Positions 24,775 to 34,473 are shown, counted from the stretch's first letter. The stretch is DNA of 64,000 bases from Kocuria sp. p3-SID1428 (GCF_025149945.1 NZ_JALXVH010000002.1:46051-110050); one strand, 5' to 3'. The notes: generated by a model from the sequence alone, not told the origin. Translations and numbers: made by a program.

Positions 24775-25479
24775 ATGAGCTCCACCATGAACAACCAGCC
24801 CCAGCCCGCTGTCGAACCTGCCGGCCCGTGGACCCAAGCGCTGTGGGCGGCCGGCGGGCAGACAGCAGCCGCGATCCAGGACTCGCCGTTCGTGCGCGCC
24901 CTGCTGGAAGGCACCCTCAGCGACACCCGGTTCACGTTCTACCTGGCTCAGGATGCGCTCTACCTGGCCGGCTACGCCCGTGCGCTGGCCGCCCTGTCGG
25001 CGCGCTGCGACCACACCCCCGACCAGCTCGCCTGGGCGCAGGCCTCGGTCGGCTGTCTGACGGAGGAGGCGCAGCTGCACCGCACCTGGATGGCCTCCCG
25101 GCCGGGAGCCGCTCACGAGCCCGCCAGCACCGTCACCGCCGCGTACACGGACTTCCTGCTGGCGGCGACCATGGGTCAGGACCGCGCCGTGGGCGCCGCC
25201 GCGGTGCTCCCCTGCTTCTGGCTCTACGCCCAGGTGGGGGCCACCCTGCCGGACGTGGAACCCGATCACCCGTATGCCGCGTGGCTGGAGACCTACCGCG
25301 ATCCCGAGTTCGTGGCGGCCACGGCTGCGGCCCTGGAGCGCGTCGAGCGGGAGCTCGCCCAGAGCTCGGACTCAGGCCGCGCGGCGGCGCAGCGGGCCTA
25401 CCTGGCGGGCTGCCGCCACGAGCTGGCGTTCTTCGACCAGGCGCTGACCCAGGACGAGCCGATGACCGACCGCCGCTGA
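24775..25479 (+). CDS. tenA: TenA family thiamine-salvage protein
   Basis: The 234-residue all-helical TenA/THI-4 protein has FTFYLAQDALYLAGYARALA near residue 50, TEEAQLHRTW, and LPCFWLYAQVG near residue 145. TenA proteins hydrolyse thiamine or amino-HMP degradation products to recycle the pyrimidine. A TPP riboswitch directly upstream supports this role. An earlier in-frame ATG at 24766 lies inside the riboswitch P1 stem, so ATG 24775 is preferred. It is convergent with a decayed transporter. Confidence 0.88.
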   Translation: MSSTMNNQPQPAVEPAGPWTQALWAAGGQTAAAIQDSPFVRALLEGTLSDTRFTFYLAQDALYLAGYARALAALSARCDHTPDQLAWAQASVGCLTEEAQLHRTWMASRPGAAHEPASTVTAAYTDFLLAATMGQDRAVGAAAVLPCFWLYAQVGATLPDVEPDHPYAAWLETYRDPEFVAATAAALERVERELAQSSDSGRAAAQRAYLAGCRHELAFFDQALTQDEPMTDRR

Positions 25480-25538
25480 ACGCCGGCGCGGTCCGAGCGC
25501 CTCACCACGGACCCTCCGGTGCCGCGGCGCGGATTCGG

Positions 25539-26758
25539 TCACGTGGCGGCCGCGGCGTCGTCGGGCCGACGGCGGCGTGATGTGGTCCCGTACTCCTCCG
25601 GCTGCCACTGCGTCAGGGGGCCCGTGTGCGGGTCCTCCGGGGCCTCGGCCAGCCAGATCCAGTCGTGGATCCACCGCGGCGGGGCCGGCGCCCACCCGTT
25701 GGCCCGTCCTGTCGATCCGCATGAACGCCGGCACCGGGACACCGCGCACCAGGGTGGCGTCGAGCAGGATCGCGAACGCGGTGCCCAGCCCGAACAACTG
25801 CATGAAGCTCACCTGTGAATGCGCCCGATCAGGAACAGCTCGTAGTCCATCGACGGCCCGAAGGCGATGGCGTCACCACGCCGAGCACCGTCGACAGCGC
25901 CAGAACGTTCATCACCAGCGCCTGATCGCTGAGCCCGTCCGAGGGCCCGGGCACGCGCAGCGAGTACCAGTCCTCGGACTCCAGCTGGTTGTCCATGCCC
26001 GGCGGGGCGGGCGAGACGAGCCCGCCGTCCACGTAGGTGCCGGTGATGGCCATGACGTTGTCCACGCCGTCGATCTGCGAGGCCTCCACGGAGTAGGACT
26101 CCAGATCTTCGATCTGCACGTCCGAGCTCACGATGCCGACGGTGGCCGCGGAGCTCGAGCAGGTGAAGTCCTCGCGCAGGATGTCGCCGGCCGCGCGGGC
26201 GTCGTGCCCCTCGCGCAGCACGCGATCATCCGGGGAGGAGAACTGCGCCGAGAGCATGGGCGCAGCCATGAGCACGAGTGCGGCCAGCACCGACGCGCCC
26301 GTGAGGATCGGCCTGCGATAGACGAGGTCGCCCACCCGGCCCCAGAACCGCGACGGCCCCGACAGCGCCCTGACCGGACGCCCCTTGCGTCGGATCGTGA
26401 GAGCGTCGATCCGCGTGCCGATCAGGGCCAGCAGCGCGGGCAGCACGACCAGCGCGCCGATCATCGCCGCCACGACGGCGGACTCGGCGGCCTGCTCCCC
26501 TTCGGGGGCGCGCACCAGGACGACCAGGTTGGCTTCCCCGCCGACCTCCTCGTGCACGATCTGCTGGGCGCGGGCGGATTCGGAGGCGGGATCGGCGTAG
26601 CCTCCGCCGATCAGCACCGAGAACACTCGGAAGCCGAGGACCGCGAACACGGCGAGCGGCAGGCTCGCGATCAGCGTGGGGACGGTGCGGTTCCAGGCGA
26701 GACGTGTCAGCATGGCGCACCGCCGGGAACGTAGCACGGGCGTGAGAGGCAGCGTCAT
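25539..26758 (-). pseudogene. MMPL/RND-family transporter, degraded
   Basis: The 5' part reads as 309 codons. It begins LAWNRTVPTLIASLPLAVFAVLGFR like an MMPL export protein, but it jumps from EANLVVLVRAPEG straight to ESAVVAAMIGALVVLPALLALIG, so several hundred residues are missing. It then leaves frame near 25860; the typical SMDYELFLIGRI motif is present in another frame. A separate piece around 25720-25810 reads FMQLFGLGTAFAILLDATLVRG, and the tail WIHDWIWLAEAPEDP lies in yet another frame. Intact relatives have 700-900 residues. The original protein would have exported a lipid or hydrophobic compound. Confidence 0.8.
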
Positions 26759-26941
26759 GCCCGCTCGGAGCGCGGTGGGCCGTCCGGGAGGACGGGTCCA
26801 TGCAGGTGGATCTCGTCTGCCCTGCAGTGCGGCTCCGAGCTCCCAGGCCGCCTGGATGATGACCGCGCAAGGGATGACAGGCCATCAGTGCTGTGAGCAT
26901 CCGTGCCCCTGCCCCGTCAGCGCCGAGGTCAGCCGTGCATG

Positions 26942-26981
26942 ACGATGAGCCGCGGCCCCGTGCGGGGCAGCGGCTCATCGT
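26942..26981 (-). terminator. terminator of the rpsF-ssb-rpsR-rplI operon
   Basis: ACGATGAGCCGC (26942-26953) and GCGGCTCATCGT (26970-26981) form a perfect 12-bp stem 33 bp downstream of the rplI stop. The loop GGCCCCGTGCGGGGCA contains its own small stem. The preceding 26759-26941 holds only transporter-remnant flank. Confidence 0.82.
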
Positions 26982-27014
26982 GAAGGGGACCGCCTCAGCG
27001 GCTCACCTGAAGGA

Positions 27015-27464
27015 TCAGGCGGGGACGACCTCGAACTCGATGTTCGCGTTGACGTCCTCGTGCAGGCGCACGGTGGCCTGGTAGGTGCCGACGGTGCGGA
27101 CCTGCTCGCGGATCTCGACCTTGCGCTTGTCGATCTCGCCCAGGCCGGCGGCCTTGACGGCCTCGGCGACCTGCTCGGCCTTGATCGAGCCGAACAGACG
27201 GCCCTCGGCTCCGGCCTTGGCCGGGACCGTGACGGTGGCCGAGGTCAGCGAGGCGGCCAGCGCCTGCGCGTCCTCGAGCGAGGCGAGCTCACGGGCCGCG
27301 CGAGCGGCCTTGATGGACTCGATCTGGCGCTCGGCGCCCTTGGACCACTGGGTCGCGAAGCCGCGCGGGAAGAGGTAGTTGCGGGCGTACCCGTCCTTGA
27401 CCTCGACCACGTCACCGGCGGAACCGAGGTTGGACACCTCGTGCGTCAGGATGATCTTTGCCAT
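27015..27464 (-). CDS. rplI: 50S ribosomal protein L9
   Basis: The 149-residue protein has the L9 N-terminal signature [33 protein letters not shown], split here as [12 protein letters not shown] and [11 protein letters not shown]. The long connecting helix and the C-terminal rRNA-binding domain follow. It is the last gene of the operon, 18 bp after rpsR, and is followed by a terminator. Confidence 0.97.
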   Translation of the reverse strand: MAKIILTHEVSNLGSAGDVVEVKDGYARNYLFPRGFATQWSKGAERQIESIKAARAARELASLEDAQALAASLTSATVTVPAKAGAEGRLFGSIKAEQVAEAVKAAGLGEIDKRKVEIREQVRTVGTYQATVRLHEDVNANIEFEVVPA

Positions 27465-27482
27465 GAGTGTGTTCCTTTCCGA

Positions 27483-27719
27483 TCAGCGGCCGGAGCCGGC
27501 GTAGGGGAGCAGGGCGACCTCACGGGCGTTCTTGACGGCCTGGGCGATCTTGCGCTGCTCCTGGACGGAGACGCCGGTCACGCGACGGGCGCGGATCTTG
27601 CCGCGGTCGGAGATGAACTTGCGCAGCAGCGCAACGTCCTTGTAGTCGATCTCGGTGACGCCTGCGGCCTTGAGCGGGTTCGCCTTCGGCTTGGGCTTGC
27701 GAATCTCATGCTTCGCCAT
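27483..27719 (-). CDS. rpsR: 30S ribosomal protein S18
   Basis: This 78-residue S18 contains [19 protein letters not shown] and the [22 protein letters not shown] core. It has no cysteines, so it is the zinc-independent (C-minus) form. It binds S6, encoded two genes upstream. Its ATG follows AGAAGGAGCACCACG. Confidence 0.97.
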   Translation of the reverse strand: MAKHEIRKPKPKANPLKAAGVTEIDYKDVALLRKFISDRGKIRARRVTGVSVQEQRKIAQAVKNAREVALLPYAGSGR

Positions 27720-27832
27720 CGTGGTGCTCCTTCTGAAGCGTGGAGCCCGCAGTGCTCTGCGGGATGGAAATGTGTTCTGTCTCCCGGTTCACCGCCGGGT
27801 CGGTGCGAGGACTCAGGCGCTCGGGCCGCCGA

Positions 27833-28438
27833 TCAGAACGGCGGCTCGTCGTCCTGTCCGGTGCCCCAGTCGTAGCTGCCGCCGGCGGACTGGCCCCAGG
27901 GATCGTTCTGCGGGGCCGCCTGCTGGCGCCCACCGCCCTGACCGCCCTGGTTGTAGCCGCCGGAAGGCTGGCCGCCGCCTCGGTTGCCGCCGAAGCCGCC
28001 GCCGTTGTCCCAGCCGCCACCGCCGCCGGAGGGCTGGCCGCCGCCGCTGAAGCCGCCGCCCGACCCGCCTCCGCGGGACTGGCGGTTGACCTTCGCCGAA
28101 GCGAAGCGCAGCGACGGGCCGATCTCATCGACGTCGAGCTCCATCACCGTGCGGCGATCGCCTTCCTTCGTGTCGAAGGAGCGGGACTTGAGCCGTCCCT
28201 GGGCGATGACGCGCATGCCCTTCTGCAGCGTCTCGGCGACGTTCTCCGCCGCCTCCCGCCACACCGAGCAGCGCATGAACAGCGTCTCGCCGTCCTTCCA
28301 CTCGTTGGACTGACGGTCGAACTGGCGCGGGGTCGACGCGATCGTGAAGTTCGCGACGGCCGCTCCCGACGGCGTGAAGCGCAGCTCGGGCTCAGCGGTC
28401 AGATTGCCGATGATGGTGATGATGGTGTCGCCGGCCAT
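27833..28438 (-). CDS. ssb: single-stranded DNA-binding protein
   Basis: The 201-residue protein has an OB fold at about residues 1-115 ([21 protein letters not shown]). A Gly-rich linker (about residues 117-188) with GGG and QGG repeats follows, then the acidic tip DDEPPF that recruits replication and repair partners. It lies between rpsF and rpsR as in most bacteria. Confidence 0.97.
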   Translation of the reverse strand: MAGDTIITIIGNLTAEPELRFTPSGAAVANFTIASTPRQFDRQSNEWKDGETLFMRCSVWREAAENVAETLQKGMRVIAQGRLKSRSFDTKEGDRRTVMELDVDEIGPSLRFASAKVNRQSRGGGSGGGFSGGGQPSGGGGGWDNGGGFGGNRGGGQPSGGYNQGGQGGGRQQAAPQNDPWGQSAGGSYDWGTGQDDEPPF

Positions 28439-28563
28439 GGGACTCTCCTTCCGGAGAACTCGCGGTGATGGGGCTGGTGCTCCCCCATCCTCCTCCGCCG
28501 CTCAGGACGGGGTCGGTGGGATCGCACTCGATGCAGCTCGCGCCGTCACCGGCGCGGGGGTGC

Positions 28564-28911
28564 TCAGGCCTCGGCGGTCTCGGCGACGGGCTCGCCGTTG
28601 ACGTCGTGGTGCGGGTGGATCCGCTGCTCCTCGGGACGGATGATCTTGGTGCGCATGATCGCCTCGTTGAGGTTCAGCACACGGTCGAGCTCCTGAGAGG
28701 TAGCGGGCTCGGCGTGGAAGCGCACGACGGCGTAGATGCCCTCGGACTTCTTCTGGATCTCGTAGGCGAGACGGCGGCGACCCCAGATGTCGATGTTGTC
28801 GACGGTGCCGTTCTCACGGGTGACGACCTCGAGGAACTTCTTCAGGGTCGGCTCGACCGCGCGGTCGTCGACCTCCGGGTTGATGATGACCATCAGCTCG
28901 TATTCGCGCAT
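28564..28911 (-). CDS. rpsF: 30S ribosomal protein S6
   Basis: The 115-residue S6 begins [21 protein letters not shown] and contains the [23 protein letters not shown] core. It is the first gene of the operon with ssb, rpsR and rplI. The ATG follows GGAGGTGGGTTCTTTCC. A sigma-70-like promoter is about 110 bp upstream (29026-29054). Confidence 0.97.
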   Translation of the reverse strand: MREYELMVIINPEVDDRAVEPTLKKFLEVVTRENGTVDNIDIWGRRRLAYEIQKKSEGIYAVVRFHAEPATSQELDRVLNLNEAIMRTKIIRPEEQRIHPHHDVNGEPVAETAEA

Positions 28912-29025
28912 GGAAAGAACCCACCTCCTTCGGGCTGGAACGGCTGCGGTCTCTCCGCAGCAGGAGGTTCAATGCGTGTCCGTGGCAGTCAGCCCCGACG
29001 GGGCCCTGTCCGCACAGACTGATCG

Positions 29026-29054
29026 ACTGTACACCACCGCCGATCTGCGGTCCA
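29026..29054 (-). promoter_or_regulatory. rpsF operon promoter
   Basis: On the minus strand TGGACC (29054-29049) and TACAGT (29031-29026) are separated by 17 bp. The resulting leader of about 105 bases before rpsF is long enough for ribosomal-protein autoregulation, but no recognised leader structure was confirmed. Confidence 0.55.
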
Positions 29055-29096
29055 TGGCGGCTGCGGCATGCGACCTGCCGTCAGCACCGGCCGCGC

Positions 29097-30287
29097 TCAG
29101 CGCAGCGCGATCTCGATCCGGGCGTCCCGGCCGTCGGAGGTGACGTCGACGTGCACGGGGAAGCGGACGATCTCCTCGACCTGCCGACCGTCCTCCCGAT
29201 AGGACAGTCGCGCCTCGGCCTCCGCCTGCTCGTCGGCGACCCAGTCGAGCGCAGAGTCGGTGGTCTCATCGGGGATGAGCCACAGCGGCGGACGTGAGAC
29301 CAGCTCCCACTCGACCTCGGTGATCTCGGTGCCCGGCTCCGGGGCCTGGAGGCCGGCCTCGGGGGTCTCGATCTCGGCATCGTCCGAGGCGCCGGCGCGC
29401 GGCACACCGCCCTCGGCCCAACGCCTCGAGACGGGGCAGCCCTGGGGGCTCACGGAGCTGGAGCGCATGCAGTCCTCGAGGCTGTGAGCGATCTCCTGGT
29501 CCGCCTCGGCCCACAGCTGCGGGGAGGGCTCCAGCTCCACGACGACCTCCTGCGGCTGCGGATCCCCGAGCAGCACCTCCACCGGGGGGATCGACTCGGC
29601 CAGGACGTAGTGATCGCCCTGGGGCAGGTCCACGACGAACCGGCCCGGCAGGGCTTCCCACTGCCACTGGCCCCCGGCGCCATCGGCCACGGTGCGGTCC
29701 TGGGGGTCCAGTCCGATCCGCTCGCCGTTGATGGCGATCTCCCGGACGCCGGGCGCGGCCACCGTCAGCGTGCTGGCATCCACGGAGTCCAGCTCCCAGC
29801 TGTCGTTGAGGGGCCCGGTGCGCCGGAGCCGATGCACGGACCAGGTGAACTCCTCGCCCTGCTCGGCGCCCTCCGGCACCTGCCCGTCCGGCCAGTGCAC
29901 CGATGCAGTGACCTGGGCCCGGTCGCCGTCGCGCTGGACCTCCACGATCTTCCATGCGTCGATCCGGCCCTCGGCCTGCCTGTATGCCGCGTTCGGCATG
30001 CTCTCCGCGCCGGTGCCTCCGCGAAAGTCGCCGAACAGGGCGAGGGCCTGGCGGGAGCGTCCGTCGACCATGGCGTCGAGCCAGTCCTCGACCGGCTCCT
30101 CCGGGTCCCGGTCCACGATGAACCAGTTCAGGGCTGTGCCGCCGGCGCTGATGAGCAGGACCACGACGATCAGCCACGTCCACAGGGACCGGCGCAGCCG
30201 CCGTCTGCGCCGCCGCTCGTCGGGATTGAGCTTCGGGGAGGCGAGCTCGGGCCGCGTCTCCGCAGAGGCGCCGGCCGGAAGGTTCAT
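29097..30287 (-). CDS. membrane-anchored extracytoplasmic protein of unknown function
   Basis: The 396-residue protein has a short Arg-rich cytoplasmic segment (DERRRRRRLRRSLWTW, about residues 27-42), one membrane helix (LIVVVLLISAGGTALNWFIV), and a large soluble domain of about 330 residues outside. The start of that domain (DPEEPVEDWLDAMVDGRSRQAL) resembles scaffold or transpeptidase-associated NTF2-like segments, but no confident family is recognised. Its ATG overlaps the stop of the upstream polytopic protein (ATGA). Co-translation with two glycosyltransferase-like proteins suggests an envelope role. Confidence 0.75.
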   Translation of the reverse strand: MNLPAGASAETRPELASPKLNPDERRRRRRLRRSLWTWLIVVVLLISAGGTALNWFIVDRDPEEPVEDWLDAMVDGRSRQALALFGDFRGGTGAESMPNAAYRQAEGRIDAWKIVEVQRDGDRAQVTASVHWPDGQVPEGAEQGEEFTWSVHRLRRTGPLNDSWELDSVDASTLTVAAPGVREIAINGERIGLDPQDRTVADGAGGQWQWEALPGRFVVDLPQGDHYVLAESIPPVEVLLGDPQPQEVVVELEPSPQLWAEADQEIAHSLEDCMRSSSVSPQGCPVSRRWAEGGVPRAGASDDAEIETPEAGLQAPEPGTEITEVEWELVSRPPLWLIPDETTDSALDWVADEQAEAEARLSYREDGRQVEEIVRFPVHVDVTSDGRDARIEIALR

Positions 30288-31540
30288 GCGTTCCTCGCGG
30301 CCACGCCGATCTGGGTCGCACGGCGGCCTCGCTGCATGTCCACGGCGACGATGACGATGAACCAGATGAGGAACAGGTAGCGGGCCGCAGACAGCAGCGC
30401 CTGCGGCGACCAGCCCCAGTCCCCGAACAGCGGCTGGGTCTCCCATGTGCCGCCCGGGGCATTCATGGTGGCCCAGTAGCCGACCTCCACGGCCTGCCAC
30501 AGGAAGAACTCGATCCAGCTGCGCCGGGCCAGGATCACCAGCGGCACGAGCCAGACCGACTGCAGCAGCGACCAGTCCCGGTTGAACAGCAGGAAGACGG
30601 CCAGCATCATCAGCAGCACCTGGACGATGCTCGGCTCCTTGCCGGCCAGCACGGTCACCAGCAGCACCGCCACGGCCCCGAGCAGGATCGCGATCATGGA
30701 GACCTGATCCAGGTTCGCCGGATCGATCGACAGCCCGGTGCTCGGCGCACCCAGGGCGTTCCACACGCTCCAGCCGGAGTCGTTCGAGACCGGCGCGCTC
30801 ATGGTCTGGCCCACGCGCTCGCGCCAGCGGTCGAACTCCTGGACCATGAACGGCCCGTTGACCATGGCGAAGACGATCAGCGAGACCACGATCGCGCTGA
30901 CGAAATCGCCGATGTAGCGGTAGCGGGCGGCCAGAAACAGGATGGCGATCAGCACGAGCAGCGGCAGGAAGCTGACAGTGGCGCCGAGCCCGATCCACAC
31001 GCCTGCCACCCCCGGCGAGCCCCGGATGTAGGAGGCGACCGCCAGCATCATGAACATCACGGCCCACAGGTCCCAGGACGTGAAGCCGACCAGCAGGACG
31101 GTGGGGGCGAAGGCCAGGACCACGGGGTCCGAGGGCTGCTTGCCGGACAGCGAGGCCACCGCCGTGATGGTCACGACCCACACGAGGGCCGTGAGGAAGA
31201 CGGTGAGGTCCAGGACCGTGTTCGGGGTGATCTCGAAGCTGAAGGCCTCGGCCAGACCAGTGGTCATCCAGCCCAGGATCGAGGTGAACATGCCCACGAC
31301 GATCGGCTGATCGCCCGTGGGGCCTCCCGTGAAGAAGCCGGAGAGCATGCCCCCGGGCGTCACGGAGAGATCGCCGGGCTGCAGCTCGGCCGCGCACAGG
31401 CCCGGGAAGCGGGAGTCCACATTCCACTCGGGCACGCGGCACGGGACCCGCAGCAGGAACGAGACCAGCACGGCCAGGATGCCGAGCACGAAGACCACGA
31501 GCCCGTTGGTCGTGCCCTTGGTGGGGCGCCGATCAGCCAT
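30284..31540 (-). CDS. polytopic membrane protein, glycosyltransferase 87 (mannosyltransferase)-like
   Basis: The 418-residue protein has about ten membrane helices. It shares its layout with the next gene upstream: an early extracytoplasmic loop with paired Cys (RVPCRVPEWNV, PGLCAAEL), a middle FTSWDLWAVMFMML helix, and a late LLQSVWLVPLVILARRSWIEFFLWQ helix. This matches GT-C type GT87/DUF2029 polyprenyl-phosphate sugar transferases next to rpsF in actinobacteria. The start at ATG 31540 has GGCAGGAC upstream. It overlaps its paralogue by 8 bp, so the pair arose by tandem duplication. Confidence 0.75.
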   Translation of the reverse strand: MADRRPTKGTTNGLVVFVLGILAVLVSFLLRVPCRVPEWNVDSRFPGLCAAELQPGDLSVTPGGMLSGFFTGGPTGDQPIVVGMFTSILGWMTTGLAEAFSFEITPNTVLDLTVFLTALVWVVTITAVASLSGKQPSDPVVLAFAPTVLLVGFTSWDLWAVMFMMLAVASYIRGSPGVAGVWIGLGATVSFLPLLVLIAILFLAARYRYIGDFVSAIVVSLIVFAMVNGPFMVQEFDRWRERVGQTMSAPVSNDSGWSVWNALGAPSTGLSIDPANLDQVSMIAILLGAVAVLLVTVLAGKEPSIVQVLLMMLAVFLLFNRDWSLLQSVWLVPLVILARRSWIEFFLWQAVEVGYWATMNAPGGTWETQPLFGDWGWSPQALLSAARYLFLIWFIVIVAVDMQRGRRATQIGVAARNA

Positions 31541-32957
31541 GGCGTCCTGCCCCTTCTGCTCCGGTGTCTGGGACCCCGGCAGCGCTCGGGAGCCGCACGG
31601 GGGAGGATCCGGCACTGCGATCCGCGCTCAGGATAGCCGGGGCGGCCTCGGTCTCGTCGACGTCCGCGCTGATGCCTTCCGGATCGTGGACCGGCCGGCC
31701 CCGCAGCAGACGCACGACGACACGAGCGCACAGCCAGAGCACCGCCAGCATGTGCAGCACCACGGCCGCTGCGTAGAAGCGGCTCATCGCCTCCTCGTCG
31801 GGCTGGTCCGTGATCATCGAGTGCAGCCAGCTGAAGATCGCGATCCAGTGCACGACCTCGATGACCTGCCAGACGGCGTACTCCCGCAGACGGGGGGCCG
31901 CCAGGATCACCAGCGGCACGAGCCAGAGCACGAACTGCGGGGAGTAGACCTTGTTGGTCAGCACGAAGGCGGCCACGATCAGCAGGGACAGCTCCGCGAG
32001 CGAGGGCTCGCGCTCGGCCTTCAGTCCGAGCACCAGGATCCCGGCGCAGCACAGGGCGAACGCCCCGTAGGCGATCACGTTGAGCGACTCCGCCGCCAGC
32101 GGCTGCGCGCCCAGCTCCGGCGCCCACACGACGTTCCACACGTGGTAGATCGACGAGAACCCGGCACCGCGCTCACCCGAGAAGCTCCAGAACCAGCTCC
32201 ACTGCTGGCGGTCCCACAGGGCGAAGGGCACGTTGACGACCACCCATGCGACGACGGCCGAGACGACCGCCTTGACCGCCGGGCGCAGCTCGCGCCGGCG
32301 CAGCGCCAGCACGATCACCGCCCCGAGCATCACGAACGGCCACAGCTTCAGAGCCGTGCCCAGTCCCAGCAGCACGCCGCCGACGGCCCAGCGGCTGCGC
32401 TGGAAGGCCAGAAGCGCGGCTACCGAGGTCAGCACCGGCCACAGATCCCAGTTGATCAGGGCCGTGGCGGCCACCGCCGGGGAGACGGCCAGCGCCGCGG
32501 TGTGGACCGTGGAAGTGCCCATGGCCGCGACCATCACCACGACGGCGAGCCACACGAGCAGCAGCAGCCCGGCATTGAGATCGAAGTAGATGTTCTGCAC
32601 CGTCGGCACGGGCAGCCCCTCGCCCAGGCCGTAGGCGGCACGACCCGTCGCCGTGGCGATCAGGCTCTGCAGAAGCGGGTACTCCAGCAGCGCGGAGGGA
32701 TCCTGCGACAGGTAGGCGAAGCTCCCGTCGGACATCCCCCGGGTCGTGAACAGGTAGCCGATGTCGGAGTAGCAGACGAGCTGCTGGGTGTGCGCCCCGT
32801 TCCACCCCAGCTGATGGCACGAGAAGCGCAGCAGCCAGGCCACGATCATGGTCCAGGTGCCGAGCCCGAGCAGCAGCCACAGCCACTGCCCGGAGCGCAT
32901 GCCGCGCGGCGACCGCCAGCCCCTCCGGCCCGTCTCGGACTGCGCGGGTGCGCTCAC
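31533..32957 (-). CDS. polytopic membrane protein, GT87-like (Rv0051-type)
   Basis: The 474-residue GT-C-like membrane protein has the extracytoplasmic loop CYSDIGYLFTTRG...DPSALLEYPLL, characteristic of the actinobacterial family whose Mycobacterium member sits just upstream of rpsF. About eleven helices are expected, and NKVYSPQFVLWLVPLVIL is conserved with its downstream paralogue. The GTG at 32957 overlaps the stop of the CCA-adding-enzyme gene (GTGA). The likely reaction is transfer of a sugar from a polyprenyl-phosphate donor to an envelope glycan. The C-terminal 60 residues are disordered. Confidence 0.78.
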   Translation of the reverse strand: MSAPAQSETGRRGWRSPRGMRSGQWLWLLLGLGTWTMIVAWLLRFSCHQLGWNGAHTQQLVCYSDIGYLFTTRGMSDGSFAYLSQDPSALLEYPLLQSLIATATGRAAYGLGEGLPVPTVQNIYFDLNAGLLLLVWLAVVVMVAAMGTSTVHTAALAVSPAVAATALINWDLWPVLTSVAALLAFQRSRWAVGGVLLGLGTALKLWPFVMLGAVIVLALRRRELRPAVKAVVSAVVAWVVVNVPFALWDRQQWSWFWSFSGERGAGFSSIYHVWNVVWAPELGAQPLAAESLNVIAYGAFALCCAGILVLGLKAEREPSLAELSLLIVAAFVLTNKVYSPQFVLWLVPLVILAAPRLREYAVWQVIEVVHWIAIFSWLHSMITDQPDEEAMSRFYAAAVVLHMLAVLWLCARVVVRLLRGRPVHDPEGISADVDETEAAPAILSADRSAGSSPVRLPSAAGVPDTGAEGAGRHG

Positions 32958-34363
32958 TGGCTCTCCCACCAAGCCCTCAGCCGCTTCTCGGCCTCCTCCT
33001 CGCCCAGAGAGCCCTCGTCCAGGCGCAGCTCGAGCAGGTGCTTATAGGCCTTCCCCACCTGCGGCCCCGGGGGGATGCCCAGGATCGCCATGATCTGCTC
33101 GCCGTCGAGGTCGGGGCGCATGGACTCCAGCTCCTCCTGATCGGCCAGCTGCGCGATCCGCTGCTCGAGCTCGTCGTACGTCCGCGCCAGGCGCGCGGCC
33201 TTGCGGCGGTTGCGGGTCGTGACGTCAGAACGGGTGAGGCGGTGCAGGCGCTCGAGCTGGGGGCCGGCGTCGCGCACGTAGCGGCGCACCGCGGAATCGG
33301 TCCACTCGGCGTCGCCGTAGCCGTAGAAGCGCATGTGCAGCTCGACCAGGCGAGTGACGGCGGCGATCGTGTCGTTGTCGAAGCGCAGCGCCTTCATGCG
33401 CTTCTTCACGATCTTGGCCCCCACCGTCTCGTGGTGGCGGAAGGTGACCGCGCCGTCCGGGCCGAAGCGCCGGGTCGCTGGCTTGCCGACGTCGTGCAGC
33501 AGCGCCGCCAGCCGCAGGACCAGGTCCGGGCTCGGCACGGGGCCGTCGGGGCCGGTCTCCAGCTCCGCGGCCTGCTCCATCACGGTCAGCGAGTGCTGGT
33601 AGACGTCCTTGTGATGGTGGGCCTCGTCGGTCTCGAGCTTCAGCGCGGGCACCTCCGGCAGCACGACGTCGGCCAGGCCGGTGTCGACCATGATCTCCAC
33701 CCCGCGGCGCGGGGCCCTGCCGCAGATCAGCTTGATCAGCTCCTCGCGCACCCGCTCGGCCGAGACGATCTCCAGGCGCTCGTGCATCTCCGTCATGGCC
33801 GCCAGCACCTCCGGGGCGACCTGCAGGTCGAGCTGGGAGGCGAAGCGGGCTGCGCGCATCATCCGCAGGGGGTCGTCGTCGAACGACGAATGCGGGGAGC
33901 CCGGGGTACGCAGCACGCCTGCCGCCAGATCCCGCACGCCGCCGTGCGGGTCCACCAGCTCCATCGAGGGCAGCCGCAGCGCCATCGCGTTGATCGTGAA
34001 GTCCCGGCGCACCAGATCGTCCTCGAGGCTGTCGCCGAAGGCCACGACGGGCTTGCGGGAGGAGGGATCGTAGGCCTCGGCCCGGTACGTGGTGATCTCG
34101 AGCTGCTGATCACCCCGGCGCATCCCGATCGTGCCGAAGTCCCGGCCGATCTCCCAGGTGGCATCCGCCCATCCGCGCACCGCGGCCAGGGTCTGATCGG
34201 GAGTCGCGTCCGTGGTGAAGTCGAGGTCCGTGGCGACCCGGCCCAGGAAGAGATCGCGCACGGGACCGCCCACGAGCGAGAGGTCGTGGCCGGCTGAGGC
34301 GAAGCGGCGTCCAGCCTCCAGGACGACGGAGGGGACGGCGGAGGTGTCGAGCTGCTGGGTCAT
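32954..34363 (-). CDS. cca: CCA tRNA nucleotidyltransferase
   Basis: The 469-residue class II nucleotidyltransferase begins with the head motif LVGGPVRDLFLGRVATDLDFTTDA (split as LVGGPVRDLFLGR and DLDFTTDA). It then has RRDFTINAMAL and DDPLRMMRAARFASQL, and a C-terminal HD domain (ALLHDVGKPATRR). It adds or repairs the 3' CCA of tRNAs. ATG 34363 is chosen because the upstream ATG would add only MMGS without a better ribosome site. It is divergent from the Nudix gene. Confidence 0.93.
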   Translation of the reverse strand: MTQQLDTSAVPSVVLEAGRRFASAGHDLSLVGGPVRDLFLGRVATDLDFTTDATPDQTLAAVRGWADATWEIGRDFGTIGMRRGDQQLEITTYRAEAYDPSSRKPVVAFGDSLEDDLVRRDFTINAMALRLPSMELVDPHGGVRDLAAGVLRTPGSPHSSFDDDPLRMMRAARFASQLDLQVAPEVLAAMTEMHERLEIVSAERVREELIKLICGRAPRRGVEIMVDTGLADVVLPEVPALKLETDEAHHHKDVYQHSLTVMEQAAELETGPDGPVPSPDLVLRLAALLHDVGKPATRRFGPDGAVTFRHHETVGAKIVKKRMKALRFDNDTIAAVTRLVELHMRFYGYGDAEWTDSAVRRYVRDAGPQLERLHRLTRSDVTTRNRRKAARLARTYDELEQRIAQLADQEELESMRPDLDGEQIMAILGIPPGPQVGKAYKHLLELRLDEGSLGEEEAEKRLRAWWESQ

Positions 34364-34473
34364 CGACCCCATCATTCCAGACCCCCGGCCCCGCCCGTCG
34401 GGGCGCGTCGCTGTGCGCCCGAGGACGTCGGAGGCTCCACCTCTTCCCAGACTGAGCCGTTAGTGTTGAGCGC

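Noticed and set aside
28912-29096. A ribosomal-protein leader (S6:S18-binding) motif upstream of rpsF
   Set aside because: The leader is long and has small inverted repeats, but no conserved leader structure could be matched by eye. A covariance-model search would be needed.
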